DNA of 64,000 bases from Akkermansia sp. (lineage in GTDB: Bacteria; Verrucomicrobiota; Verrucomicrobiia; Verrucomicrobiales; Akkermansiaceae): the NCBI RefSeq assembly GCF_020860705.1, contig NZ_JAJBTT010000041.1:40851-104850 (forward strand), written 5' to 3'. Position 1 is the stretch's first letter. Each line of letters begins with the position of its first letter. The position numbers and the translations under genes are program-made. The notes below the pieces were generated by a model, which was given only the letters and a program-made list of their open reading frames with translations, did not search any database and was not told the origin of the DNA. Of this stretch, positions 16,443-23,432 are shown piece after piece.

Positions 16443-17414
16443 ATGCTTTTCTCACGCAGTCTTTTCTGCATGTCTGCGGTCATTCTGACGCTGGGCGTGC
16501 TCCCTCTCTGCGCCTCGGAACAGACGGATCCCACCCAGGCCAAACCTGTTGTCGCCATCACCAGCCTGGATCCCATCCGGCTGACGAGGGATGCCCACAG
16601 CAAGCTTCTCGTGGCGCCATGCACCATCAACGGCGTTCCCTGCAACCTTATCGTAGACACGGCGGCATCCCACACTACGTTTGACATCAAATTCATCAAG
16701 AAGCATTTCCCCGCCCTGCCGCTTGAAAATGCGCAGATCGCTCCCGGATCCAACGTCAATACCATCCCCCAGCTGTTTTCCATGCAGTCTTTCTCCATCG
16801 GGGGGCTTCAAATTAAAAACTTCTTTGGCTTTGCCATGGACCTCACCCCCCTTCAACGGGATATGCAGGTCCGGGTGGATGGCATTCTGGGAATCAACTA
16901 CCTGGGATTCTCCCCGTTCCTGCTCTCCGTTAAAGACGCATCCCTGCAATTCCTGGAACGCTCCCGCTTTCCCATCCGGAACATGAAACCGCTGGAAGTG
17001 GAACGCCATCCCTCCGGGATTTTCTATGTCCGCTGCTCCCGGGGAGGAGACTCCTTCCTCCTGGCCCTTGATTCCGGCTCCTCTCTTTCCCTGGCCCCTC
17101 TGGAACAGTGGCCGGCAGACCCAAACGGAAACCAGCTTACGGCCAAAGCTTCCGACATCAACGGACATAGTGGGGACCGCAACATCATGAAACTGGGCAT
17201 TCCCTCCACACTCCGCATGGGACCGGATTTCCAGATAGATGGCCTTTCATTCGCCGTAACGGGAACAGGCGGCAGGCGCCAGATCGGCGTAGACACCCTC
17301 AGGCACTTTGACATCATCATTGACGCTCCGCAGGGGGAAGTATTCGCTCTGCCGCCCCATTCCAGGCCGGAGGCCCGCGGCAACAAGGCGCCCGCCGTTA
17401 AACGGGAATCTTGA
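16443..17414 (+). CDS. Exported aspartic-protease-like protein with two active-site motifs
   Basis: 323 residues with a signal peptide (MSAVILTLGVLPLCAS). Two copies of the aspartic-protease signature are seen: LIVDTAASHT (Asp72) and LALDSGSSLS (Asp210), each followed by the hydrophobic-hydrophobic-Gly type stretch (DGILGINYLG after the first, RQIGVDTLRHFDIIID after the second). Bacterial retropepsin-like proteins normally carry one copy and act as dimers; two in one chain gives a pepsin-like bilobed layout. The second motif has DSGSS, close to the classic DTGSS. Likely a periplasmic or secreted protease or a peptide-binding relative. Convergent with waaA, whose 3' end overlaps it by 17 bases. 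Confidence 0.75.
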   Translation: MLFSRSLFCMSAVILTLGVLPLCASEQTDPTQAKPVVAITSLDPIRLTRDAHSKLLVAPCTINGVPCNLIVDTAASHTTFDIKFIKKHFPALPLENAQIAPGSNVNTIPQLFSMQSFSIGGLQIKNFFGFAMDLTPLQRDMQVRVDGILGINYLGFSPFLLSVKDASLQFLERSRFPIRNMKPLEVERHPSGIFYVRCSRGGDSFLLALDSGSSLSLAPLEQWPADPNGNQLTAKASDINGHSGDRNIMKLGIPSTLRMGPDFQIDGLSFAVTGTGGRRQIGVDTLRHFDIIIDAPQGEVFALPPHSRPEARGNKAPAVKRES

Positions 17415-18684
17415 GCATAATGCAGATCATGCGGATGGTGCGGGCCGTAGCCCCGAAGTGGGCTTTCAGCGCCACTTGGGCGCGTGAAGACTGCGCATGA
17501 GCCAGAAGCGGGTTGTCCAGCATCTCCTTGAGCACATCCGCCAGACGCTCTTCATCACACCGCGTAATACCGTCCACGCCTTCCAGCAGCTGGACCAGGG
17601 CATCAAAGTTCTCCATGTGCGGCCCCGCCAGCACAGGCACGCCGCAGGCGACGGCCTCCGCCGGATTCTGTCCTCCGTCCGCCAAAAAGCTCTTGCCGAT
17701 CACGGCCACGTCTGCCAGCGCGGTCCAGTCCCTTAATTCCCCCGTCGTATCCGCAATATAACAGACATGCTCCTTCAGGGTTTCCGGAATTTCTCCATCT
17801 GTGCGCAGCACGCACTGCCAGCCCTGGGCTTCCAATTCCCGCACCACCGTATGGCGGCGTTCCGCATGCCGGGGGACGATCAGCGGGAAGCCTCCGGCCT
17901 TGCGCACCGCCTCTGCAATCAGCACTTCCTCCCCGTCATGCGTGCTGGCGGCCAGCACCACGGGCTTGCCGCGCTTCAGCTTGTCCAGAATGGCGGCAAA
18001 CTCCGCATTGGTTTCCCTCCGCTCTGCCGTCTGCTGGTCAAACTTGATGCTGCCCGTCACGTGGATAATGGAAGGAGGCACCCCCACGGATTCAAACCTC
18101 CGGACGTCTCCCTTATCCTGCACGCCCATGGCGTCCAGAGCGGAAAAATAATACCGCGATAACCATTTAAAGGCCCGGTAGCGGCTTTCAGATCTGGCGG
18201 ACATCCGGGCATTGATCATCGCCATGGGAATCCCGCGGACTTTGGCAGCGCGGGCAAAATTGGGCCATAATTCCGCCTCTACCAGCACAATAGCCTCCGG
18301 TTCAAAACGGTCAAAACAACGTCCCGGCAATCCCAGCAGGTCAAAGGGGGCATAAATCACGCGCACCCCGGGCACCTGGGCGTTCACCGCCGTGTCATGC
18401 CCGGTAGCCGTGCTGGTGGCCAGCACGGCGGAACCGCCGCGCTCCCGGAGCCATGCCCGGAGAAACTTGAGGGCCAGCACCACCTCCCCCACGCTCACGG
18501 CATGCACGTACAGCACCCCTTTCGGCTCCCGGTTGTAGGAAACCCGGTACAGGCCGAAGCGTTCCAGCAGCCCCGTGCCGAACCCGCCGCGCCTTTTCTG
18601 CTTGAGCAGATAGGAAGGCAGCGTCACCAGCCACCCGATGGTGTACAGAACGTTGTAACAAAAGGACAATAGGAAGGCTTTCAT
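17398..18684 (-). CDS. waaA: 3-deoxy-D-manno-octulosonic acid (Kdo) transferase
   Basis: 428 residues from ATG 18684, one base after the rsmD stop codon, so the two are translated from one message. WaaA (KdtA) adds Kdo from CMP-Kdo to lipid A precursor at the inner face of the cytoplasmic membrane. An N-terminal hydrophobic anchor (YNVLYTIGWLVTLPSYLL) is followed by the GT30 features YVHAVSVGEVVLALKF, EAELWPNFARAAKVRGIP, INARMSARS, VTGSIKFDQ and the C-terminal donor site with GGQNPAEAVACGVPVLAGPHMENF. Length and order fit the family fully. It shows the organism makes LPS. Confidence 0.95.
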   Translation of the reverse strand: MKAFLLSFCYNVLYTIGWLVTLPSYLLKQKRRGGFGTGLLERFGLYRVSYNREPKGVLYVHAVSVGEVVLALKFLRAWLRERGGSAVLATSTATGHDTAVNAQVPGVRVIYAPFDLLGLPGRCFDRFEPEAIVLVEAELWPNFARAAKVRGIPMAMINARMSARSESRYRAFKWLSRYYFSALDAMGVQDKGDVRRFESVGVPPSIIHVTGSIKFDQQTAERRETNAEFAAILDKLKRGKPVVLAASTHDGEEVLIAEAVRKAGGFPLIVPRHAERRHTVVRELEAQGWQCVLRTDGEIPETLKEHVCYIADTTGELRDWTALADVAVIGKSFLADGGQNPAEAVACGVPVLAGPHMENFDALVQLLEGVDGITRCDEERLADVLKEMLDNPLLAHAQSSRAQVALKAHFGATARTIRMICIMLKIPV

Positions 18685-18685
18685 C

Positions 18686-19261
18686 TTACTTCTCAGGCAA
18701 TCGATAGAACAACAGCATATTTTTCCCGTACCGGCGCGTATCCACCAGGTCCAGGCCGTCAAACTCCGCGGCGCCCTCCCTGCCGGTACCCCACCCTTCC
18801 TGCACTTCCGCGATAAACAGGCCGCCATCCTTCAGCAGCCCGGAAACTCCCGCCTCCGCCAGCTCCACAATAAAATCACGGTCCGCAGGCCCTTTGCAAT
18901 AGGGAGGGTCTGCAAAAACAACGTCGTACTTCCTGCCGGCAAGCAACTCCCTTTTCACAAACTGGACGGCGTCTCCCTGGATGACGGTTCCGCCTTCCAG
19001 GCCGGTTTTGACAAGATTGGCCTTGGCCGCAGCACAGGAAAGACGGGAAAAATCCACCATGCGGGAGCTTTTTGCTCCGCGGCTGAGGGCTTCCAGTCCG
19101 AACGCTCCGGAACCGGTAAACAGATCCAGCACGTCGGCATGGTCAATCAGCGGATGCAGGATGGAAAAAAGGGCCTCCCTGACCCGGTCGGTTGTGGGCC
19201 GTACTTCCCCTTTGGGAACAGACAGGGCTATGCCGCCGGCCTTTCCGCTGATAATACGCAT
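18686..19261 (-). CDS. rsmD: 16S rRNA (guanine-966 N2)-methyltransferase
   Basis: 191 residues. RsmD methylates G966 of 16S rRNA using S-adenosylmethionine. It has the family start MRIISGKAGGIAL, then RPTTDRVREALFSIL, the SAM-binding DLFTGSGAFGLEALSRGA and the N6/N2-methyltransferase motif FADPPYCKGP. The stop codon is directly followed by the waaA start, a translational coupling that is unusual given the unrelated functions but common in compact operons. Confidence 0.95.
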   Translation of the reverse strand: MRIISGKAGGIALSVPKGEVRPTTDRVREALFSILHPLIDHADVLDLFTGSGAFGLEALSRGAKSSRMVDFSRLSCAAAKANLVKTGLEGGTVIQGDAVQFVKRELLAGRKYDVVFADPPYCKGPADRDFIVELAEAGVSGLLKDGGLFIAEVQEGWGTGREGAAEFDGLDLVDTRRYGKNMLLFYRLPEK

Positions 19262-19294
19262 GTTTTTACCGGAAATGAAAGGAACGTCCTGTCC

Positions 19295-20056
19295 CTATTG
19301 GCGTGCCTTGGCCTTGGCCTTCTCCAGCAGAGGGTCTCCCTTGACGCTGATGACGGGAATGCGCAGCACGATGGATTGGTTGGCAATGGCAACATTGTCC
19401 GGGTTCTTTTCAGACATGTTATATACGAAATAGACATACTTGCCATCCTTGGTCTTGCCCACAATGATAGTCTCCGTAAGAGTGGAAAGAATGGTCTTCT
19501 TTTCCATCGTCCATTCCTTGCCGCTCCAGGCGCCATACACGTTCCATTCGTCATAGGACACATCCCCTTTCAGGGCCAGGGTGCCGTTGGGGGAAATCCA
19601 GGACTTGGTATTGGAGTCATACTTCAGCGTGCTCATCGGCAACGGTCCCTGCTGGGCTACCGCGGCCAGGCTCCAGATGCCGCGATCCTCGGAGGAGAAA
19701 ACACCCAGAGCTACGGGAGCCACTTCCTGAATCTTCTTCTTGTTCCAGCATTCCAGGTACTTGGTATACTCATCCTTCGTCCAGCCCAGGCGTTCGTCAT
19801 AAGGAACGGGCTGTCCGGGAACAATCTGGCTGACGAGCTCCTTCTTGTCCTTTTCAGGCAACGTGACAAACACCTTGTCAATCTTTTCCATGAACGGCTG
19901 CAGGCTTTCATCAAGCAGAACGCTGACGGCGGAGGCTTCCACCATCTTGCCGACCGGAAGATATTCATCAATTACTTCCGGTTTTTCTGCTGCGTACAGG
20001 GAAGAAACCAGAGCTGGGACCATCAGGGCTAAAGCCAGATTGCGGAGCGCTTTCAT
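19295..20056 (-). CDS. Exported protein of unknown function
   Basis: 253 residues from MKALRNLAL (ATG 20056); ATG 20071 would add five residues. A signal peptide ends near SSLYAAEK. The body holds acidic and aromatic residues, with a run of beta-rich sequence in the C-terminal half (TLALKGDVSYDEWNVYGAWSG, TETIIVGKTKDGKYVYFVYN). No family was recognised and no catalytic motif stands out. It ends 33 bases before rsmD on the same strand, so it may be part of that transcript. It is divergent from the small lipoprotein gene at 20.1 kb. Confidence 0.75.
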   Translation of the reverse strand: MKALRNLALALMVPALVSSLYAAEKPEVIDEYLPVGKMVEASAVSVLLDESLQPFMEKIDKVFVTLPEKDKKELVSQIVPGQPVPYDERLGWTKDEYTKYLECWNKKKIQEVAPVALGVFSSEDRGIWSLAAVAQQGPLPMSTLKYDSNTKSWISPNGTLALKGDVSYDEWNVYGAWSGKEWTMEKKTILSTLTETIIVGKTKDGKYVYFVYNMSEKNPDNVAIANQSIVLRIPVISVKGDPLLEKAKAKARQ

Positions 20057-20129
20057 AACGTGTTCGTACATTTTACTCAACAAAAGACCCTTGGCAAGAG
20101 TCAAAGTGAGTGTTATCCGTATGTACATC

Positions 20130-20573
20130 ATGAATTGGAAGTTACTTTTCACTACCCTGGCCGCCGCTCTGAGCCTTGCTTCCTGCGTATCCACTCCGGC
20201 ATCCCGCATCCAGAAAAATCCGGCCCTTTTCAATTCCCTTCCGGCCAGCCAGAAAACGCTGGTGGAAACCGGACAAATTGCGGAAGGCATGTCGCCGCCC
20301 GCCGTCTTCCTGGCATGGGGAGACCCCTCCGCCGTAGCGGAAGGCAACCTTAACGGAAAGGCCGCTACCCGCTGGATTTACTCTTCCCTCCAGCCCGTTT
20401 ATTCTCCGCCGCCTTCCTTCTGGTATGGTCCCTACTGGGGCGGTCCTTACTGGGGACCGGGCTTCTACCATCCCTACTATCCGTATTACAACGACATCAC
20501 CTATGTTCCGGTGGATACCGGATACGTGCTGTTCATCAATGGCAAGGTGAAATCCTGGGAACGCAGGCGCTAA
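20130..20573 (+). CDS. Small lipoprotein with aromatic-rich tail
   Basis: 147 residues from ATG 20130 (MNWKLL); ATG 20121 would add three. The leader ends in a lipobox, SLASCVS, so it is lipid-anchored. Residues of about 40-65 (ETGQIAEGMSPPAVFLAWGDPS) resemble the short motif of BamE/OmlA-like outer-membrane lipoproteins in which G-M-x(2)-V-x(3)-G-x-P recurs; this is a weak resemblance. The C-terminal third is rich in Tyr, Trp, Pro and Gly (WYGPYWGGPYWGPGFYHPYY), probably unfolded or surface-binding. Convergent with the PPK2 gene, with a hairpin terminator between. Confidence 0.75.
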   Translation: MNWKLLFTTLAAALSLASCVSTPASRIQKNPALFNSLPASQKTLVETGQIAEGMSPPAVFLAWGDPSAVAEGNLNGKAATRWIYSSLQPVYSPPPSFWYGPYWGGPYWGPGFYHPYYPYYNDITYVPVDTGYVLFINGKVKSWERRR

Positions 20574-20575
20574 AC

Positions 20576-20662
20576 GGAAAACGGGAAAACCTGTACGGAA
20601 GGAAATGCGGCGCGCAGGGAGAAAAACAGTCTCCGCAGAATGCGCCGTTTTCCCGCTTTTCC
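20576..20662. terminator. Bidirectional hairpin between convergent genes
   Basis: CGGGAAAAC at 20582-20590 pairs perfectly with GTTTTCCCG at 20647-20655, and the flanking GGAAAA (20576-20581) pairs with TTTTCC (20657-20662). Inside, GGCGC (20609-20613) pairs with GCGCC (20642-20646). The whole lies between the stops of two convergent genes and would end transcripts from either side, with A/T-rich outer arms. Confidence 0.6.
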
Positions 20663-20686
20663 TCTTCCTTTTCCCTTTCATCCGGC

Positions 20687-21613
20687 TCAATCCTTGCCCT
20701 TGGACAGGGGGCGCTCCAATTCTTCCCGGAATTTAGGGAAGAACGCTTTCAATTCCCCGGCAACCTTCGGATATTTCAACTTCATGTCCGCCAGGGATTC
20801 TACAATGGCGCACATGCACACAAGCCTGGAATACCACTTGTTGTCCGCCGGCACCACATACCACGGAGCGTCCCGGGAGGATGTATGGCGAATCATCTCT
20901 TCATACGCCTTTTGGTACTGGTCCCAGAACTCCCGTTCATGAATATCCCCCTCTGAAAACTTCCAGTTCTTGTCCGGGGTGTCCAGCCGTGCCAAAAGGC
21001 GCTTTCTCTGTTCCTCGCAGGAAAGATGAAGAAATATCTTCACGATCCGCGTTTTATTGGCGAGCAGATGGCGTTCCAGGTTATTGATGGACCTGAACCT
21101 TTCCTTCCAGAACGCTCCCGTGGCATGGTCGGGATTGAAACCTTCCCCGGCCAGAAATTCCGGATGCACGCGCACGCTCAGCACTTCCTCATAATAGGAC
21201 CGGTTAAAAATGCCGATCATTCCCCGCCGGGGAAGACGGGCTACGCAACGCCATAGGAAATCATGGCTCCGTTCCAGGGTGGAGGGCTGTTTAAAGTTGC
21301 TGACCACGCATCCCTGGGGATTAATGCCCCCCATCACATGCTTTACAATGCCGTCCTTACCCGCGCTGTCCATCGCCTGCAAAACCACGAGCAGCGCATG
21401 GGACTCACTGGCATAAAGAACCTCCTGAAGCTGTTCCAGCAGCTCTATCCCCTTCTCCAGCTTTTCAACGGCCTCCTTCTTGCTGTCCTTGTCCAGCTTT
21501 CCCAAATCCCCTGGATCGTAATGGGACAATTTGAATCCCTTGCCATCCGTCACCCGGTACGGCTCAACAAACTTTCTGCAGCGTTTAACCAGATAAGAAG
21601 GAACATCTGTCAT
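20687..21613 (-). CDS. Polyphosphate kinase 2 family protein
   Basis: 308 residues from ATG 21613 (MTDVPSYLVKRC); an upstream TTG at 21640 is also in frame. PPK2 enzymes move phosphate between polyphosphate and nucleotides in the cytoplasm. The Walker A-like loop is LQAMDSAGKDGIVKHVM, followed by NPQGC, GIFNRSYYEEVLSVRVHPE (catalytic lid region) and APWYVVPADNKWYSRL. It shares this architecture with the second half of the Nudix-PPK2 fusion at 10.7 kb, from which it clearly differs by an insert (LAGEGFNPDHATGAFW). Class (I, II or III) and nucleotide preference cannot be fixed by eye. Confidence 0.92.
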   Translation of the reverse strand: MTDVPSYLVKRCRKFVEPYRVTDGKGFKLSHYDPGDLGKLDKDSKKEAVEKLEKGIELLEQLQEVLYASESHALLVVLQAMDSAGKDGIVKHVMGGINPQGCVVSNFKQPSTLERSHDFLWRCVARLPRRGMIGIFNRSYYEEVLSVRVHPEFLAGEGFNPDHATGAFWKERFRSINNLERHLLANKTRIVKIFLHLSCEEQRKRLLARLDTPDKNWKFSEGDIHEREFWDQYQKAYEEMIRHTSSRDAPWYVVPADNKWYSRLVCMCAIVESLADMKLKYPKVAGELKAFFPKFREELERPLSKGKD

Positions 21614-21665
21614 CCCGGTAATGACACTATTCTGCGTCAATACGTTGAAACAACCGTAAAAAACG

Positions 21666-23114
21666 TCAATCTTCCTTATTTTTAAAGGTTCCTTCGTGGC
21701 GATAAATGATAAACCCGTGGCATAATTCGGAACGTTTGTACTTGCCGGAAGACTCTACGAGATAGAGAAAAGAAGCATATTGGGATGGTCTGGATACCAC
21801 AATTTCCTCATAATCAGACCATTTGGCATTCATTGACACGGGTCTCCATCCATAAAATTTCTCTCCTGCTCCATTGCACAAAAGAAGAATGTTAACACCA
21901 TTCTCTTTCAATGATTTGCAATAAGAAATAGCAGTCCGGTAATCTTCGCGGCTGTATAAATCATTGTAACGAATACGAAAATCGCTTACCAACCAAATAA
22001 CCATCATTAATAGAAACAAGACAGTCTGAAAAATCTTGGAGAACGACCAATTCCACGACATCACCTGGGACCAGGCTAGACATAATACAGGCAATAAAGG
22101 TGCACAATGTCGACCGGAAAAACGAAAATTCATCATTTCCGTTCCATAAAAAAACACGGCCCCGGGAATCAATGCCAACACTAGCAAAGCAGGCAACACC
22201 GGCCTTTTAGCCTGCTTGTTCCACAAAATAATTCCGTAGACCAAACCAGCTAGGAGAATCATGCCGGAGATTACCCCCAACCCCAATCCGTTTACCTTCC
22301 ATAATGCATCAACGGACGTACACCCCCTCAATTCAAGACGGGAAGGCCCCATGCCAGCCAACCCCGACAATTCATAAATTGAAGCGCATACATTGACAAT
22401 CCAGGAGGAGGATATTGAAACCGCCCGGGCACCAATAAAAAGAGTGTAAAGATAATATGCACCTAATCCGGAAAACGGAAAAATCCACCAAAGCAGGGAT
22501 TTCCAAAAAATCCATCCCCTAAACTGACGGAACGCCATTACCAGGAATGCAACAGCAAAGCCGAGCGCCCACACACATCCCGTTAAACTTGTAAGGCATA
22601 AAAAGAACAAGGTTGCAAAAAACGCATGGAACCTTACCGATTCTCCTCGGCTAACCTGCCAAAACAACATAGAAACAGCACAGGAGGCCGCTATCTGCAA
22701 GATATAAGGGCGCAATTCATTAGCATAATAAACAAAAAATGGCGAAATCAAAAGAATTACCAGCGCCTTTGGTTCCTTTCTGAAAAACCAGGCTGCCAAA
22801 AGTACCCAAAATACATTGAATAACCTTAGCGTTAGCTCAGATGATGCGCCAGTTAGATGATGCCACAAAAATAAAAGATAATAATAAAAGGCAATTTGAG
22901 CGTCACTTCCACCAATTCCCCTGATTTGCTGCCAGCAGCCTTCCACATTTTGCTGCATGGCGCATAATGCAGTACAACATTCGTCAATCCAAAAACTTTG
23001 GTTATTCAGAGAAAAAAAGAAGGATAAAAAAGCTAAAATCCACCAATAAGTTATTCTGCCACAATTGCTTCCCCCCGTATTCCCTTGTCCCTTGCACATT
23101 GTGCAAGACAACAT
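21666..23114 (-). CDS. Polytopic membrane protein, GT-C/ArnT-like glycosyltransferase candidate
   Basis: 482 residues, strongly hydrophobic with about ten to twelve membrane segments. The first external loop has WIDECCTA, resembling the acidic D-E pair that GT-C enzymes (PMT/ArnT group) use after their first helix, followed by other loop residues (IRGIGGSDAQIAF). The C-terminal 110 residues are soluble and probably periplasmic. Such enzymes transfer sugars from polyprenyl-phosphate carriers. The gene is visibly richer in A and T than its neighbours, which suggests relatively recent acquisition. ATG 23099 is an alternative start. No operon partner; the region upstream is AT-rich. Confidence 0.7.
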   Translation of the reverse strand: MLSCTMCKGQGNTGGSNCGRITYWWILAFLSFFFSLNNQSFWIDECCTALCAMQQNVEGCWQQIRGIGGSDAQIAFYYYLLFLWHHLTGASSELTLRLFNVFWVLLAAWFFRKEPKALVILLISPFFVYYANELRPYILQIAASCAVSMLFWQVSRGESVRFHAFFATLFFLCLTSLTGCVWALGFAVAFLVMAFRQFRGWIFWKSLLWWIFPFSGLGAYYLYTLFIGARAVSISSSWIVNVCASIYELSGLAGMGPSRLELRGCTSVDALWKVNGLGLGVISGMILLAGLVYGIILWNKQAKRPVLPALLVLALIPGAVFFYGTEMMNFRFSGRHCAPLLPVLCLAWSQVMSWNWSFSKIFQTVLFLLMMVIWLVSDFRIRYNDLYSREDYRTAISYCKSLKENGVNILLLCNGAGEKFYGWRPVSMNAKWSDYEEIVVSRPSQYASFLYLVESSGKYKRSELCHGFIIYRHEGTFKNKED

Positions 23115-23115
23115 A

Positions 23116-23131
23116 GCGGATTACATATCCG
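23116..23131. repeat. Left copy of a 16-base inverted repeat
   Basis: GCGGATTACATATCCG, the exact reverse complement of 23269-23284. The copy begins one base past the ATG of the membrane glycosyltransferase gene. It can also fold on itself (CGGAT with ATCCG). Confidence 0.7.
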
Positions 23132-23264
23132 ATGACAACATATTTTTCTAAGTCAAAAAGGCTAACAGCTTTTTCACGACATAAAAATAAGAAGAAAAAT
23201 CAGAGAGTTTCTGTTTTTTTGTTTATATTCTTATAGATAATGAAGTTATCTTGTCAAAAATCAG

Positions 23265-23287
23265 TTTGCGGATATGTAATCCGCAAA
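23265..23287. repeat. Right copy of the inverted repeat, itself a 9-base hairpin
   Basis: TTTGCGGAT (23265-23273) and ATCCGCAAA (23279-23287) form a perfect 9-base stem around ATGTA. The core 23269-23284 is the exact reverse complement of 23116-23131. It may be a regulator site upstream of the glycosyltransferase gene, or the end of a lost mobile element. Confidence 0.65.
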
Positions 23288-23432
23288 ATATATTGTTTAT
23301 AGCATTTTTCTACATCTTAAAAACCTTAATAAAACTGATTTTCCTAAAAAATTCTAAAAAACTATATTATTCCAGGTTAAGAAAAGGGATAACGGATATC
23401 TATATAGAAATTACGTAAGATAAAAATCTTAT

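Larger units (their letters stand above)
23115..23432. other. AT-rich intergenic region with inverted repeats
   Basis: 318 bases without a gene, strongly AT-rich. It must hold the promoter of the membrane glycosyltransferase gene and the 3' end region of the GH110 transcript. The only clear structure is a 16-base inverted repeat listed separately. No complete promoter can be called with confidence. Confidence 0.6.

Noticed and set aside
19845..20129. Long N-terminal extension of the small lipoprotein at 20.13 kb
   Set aside because: It would run antisense over the divergent gene; the lipoprotein leader begins at ATG 20130.
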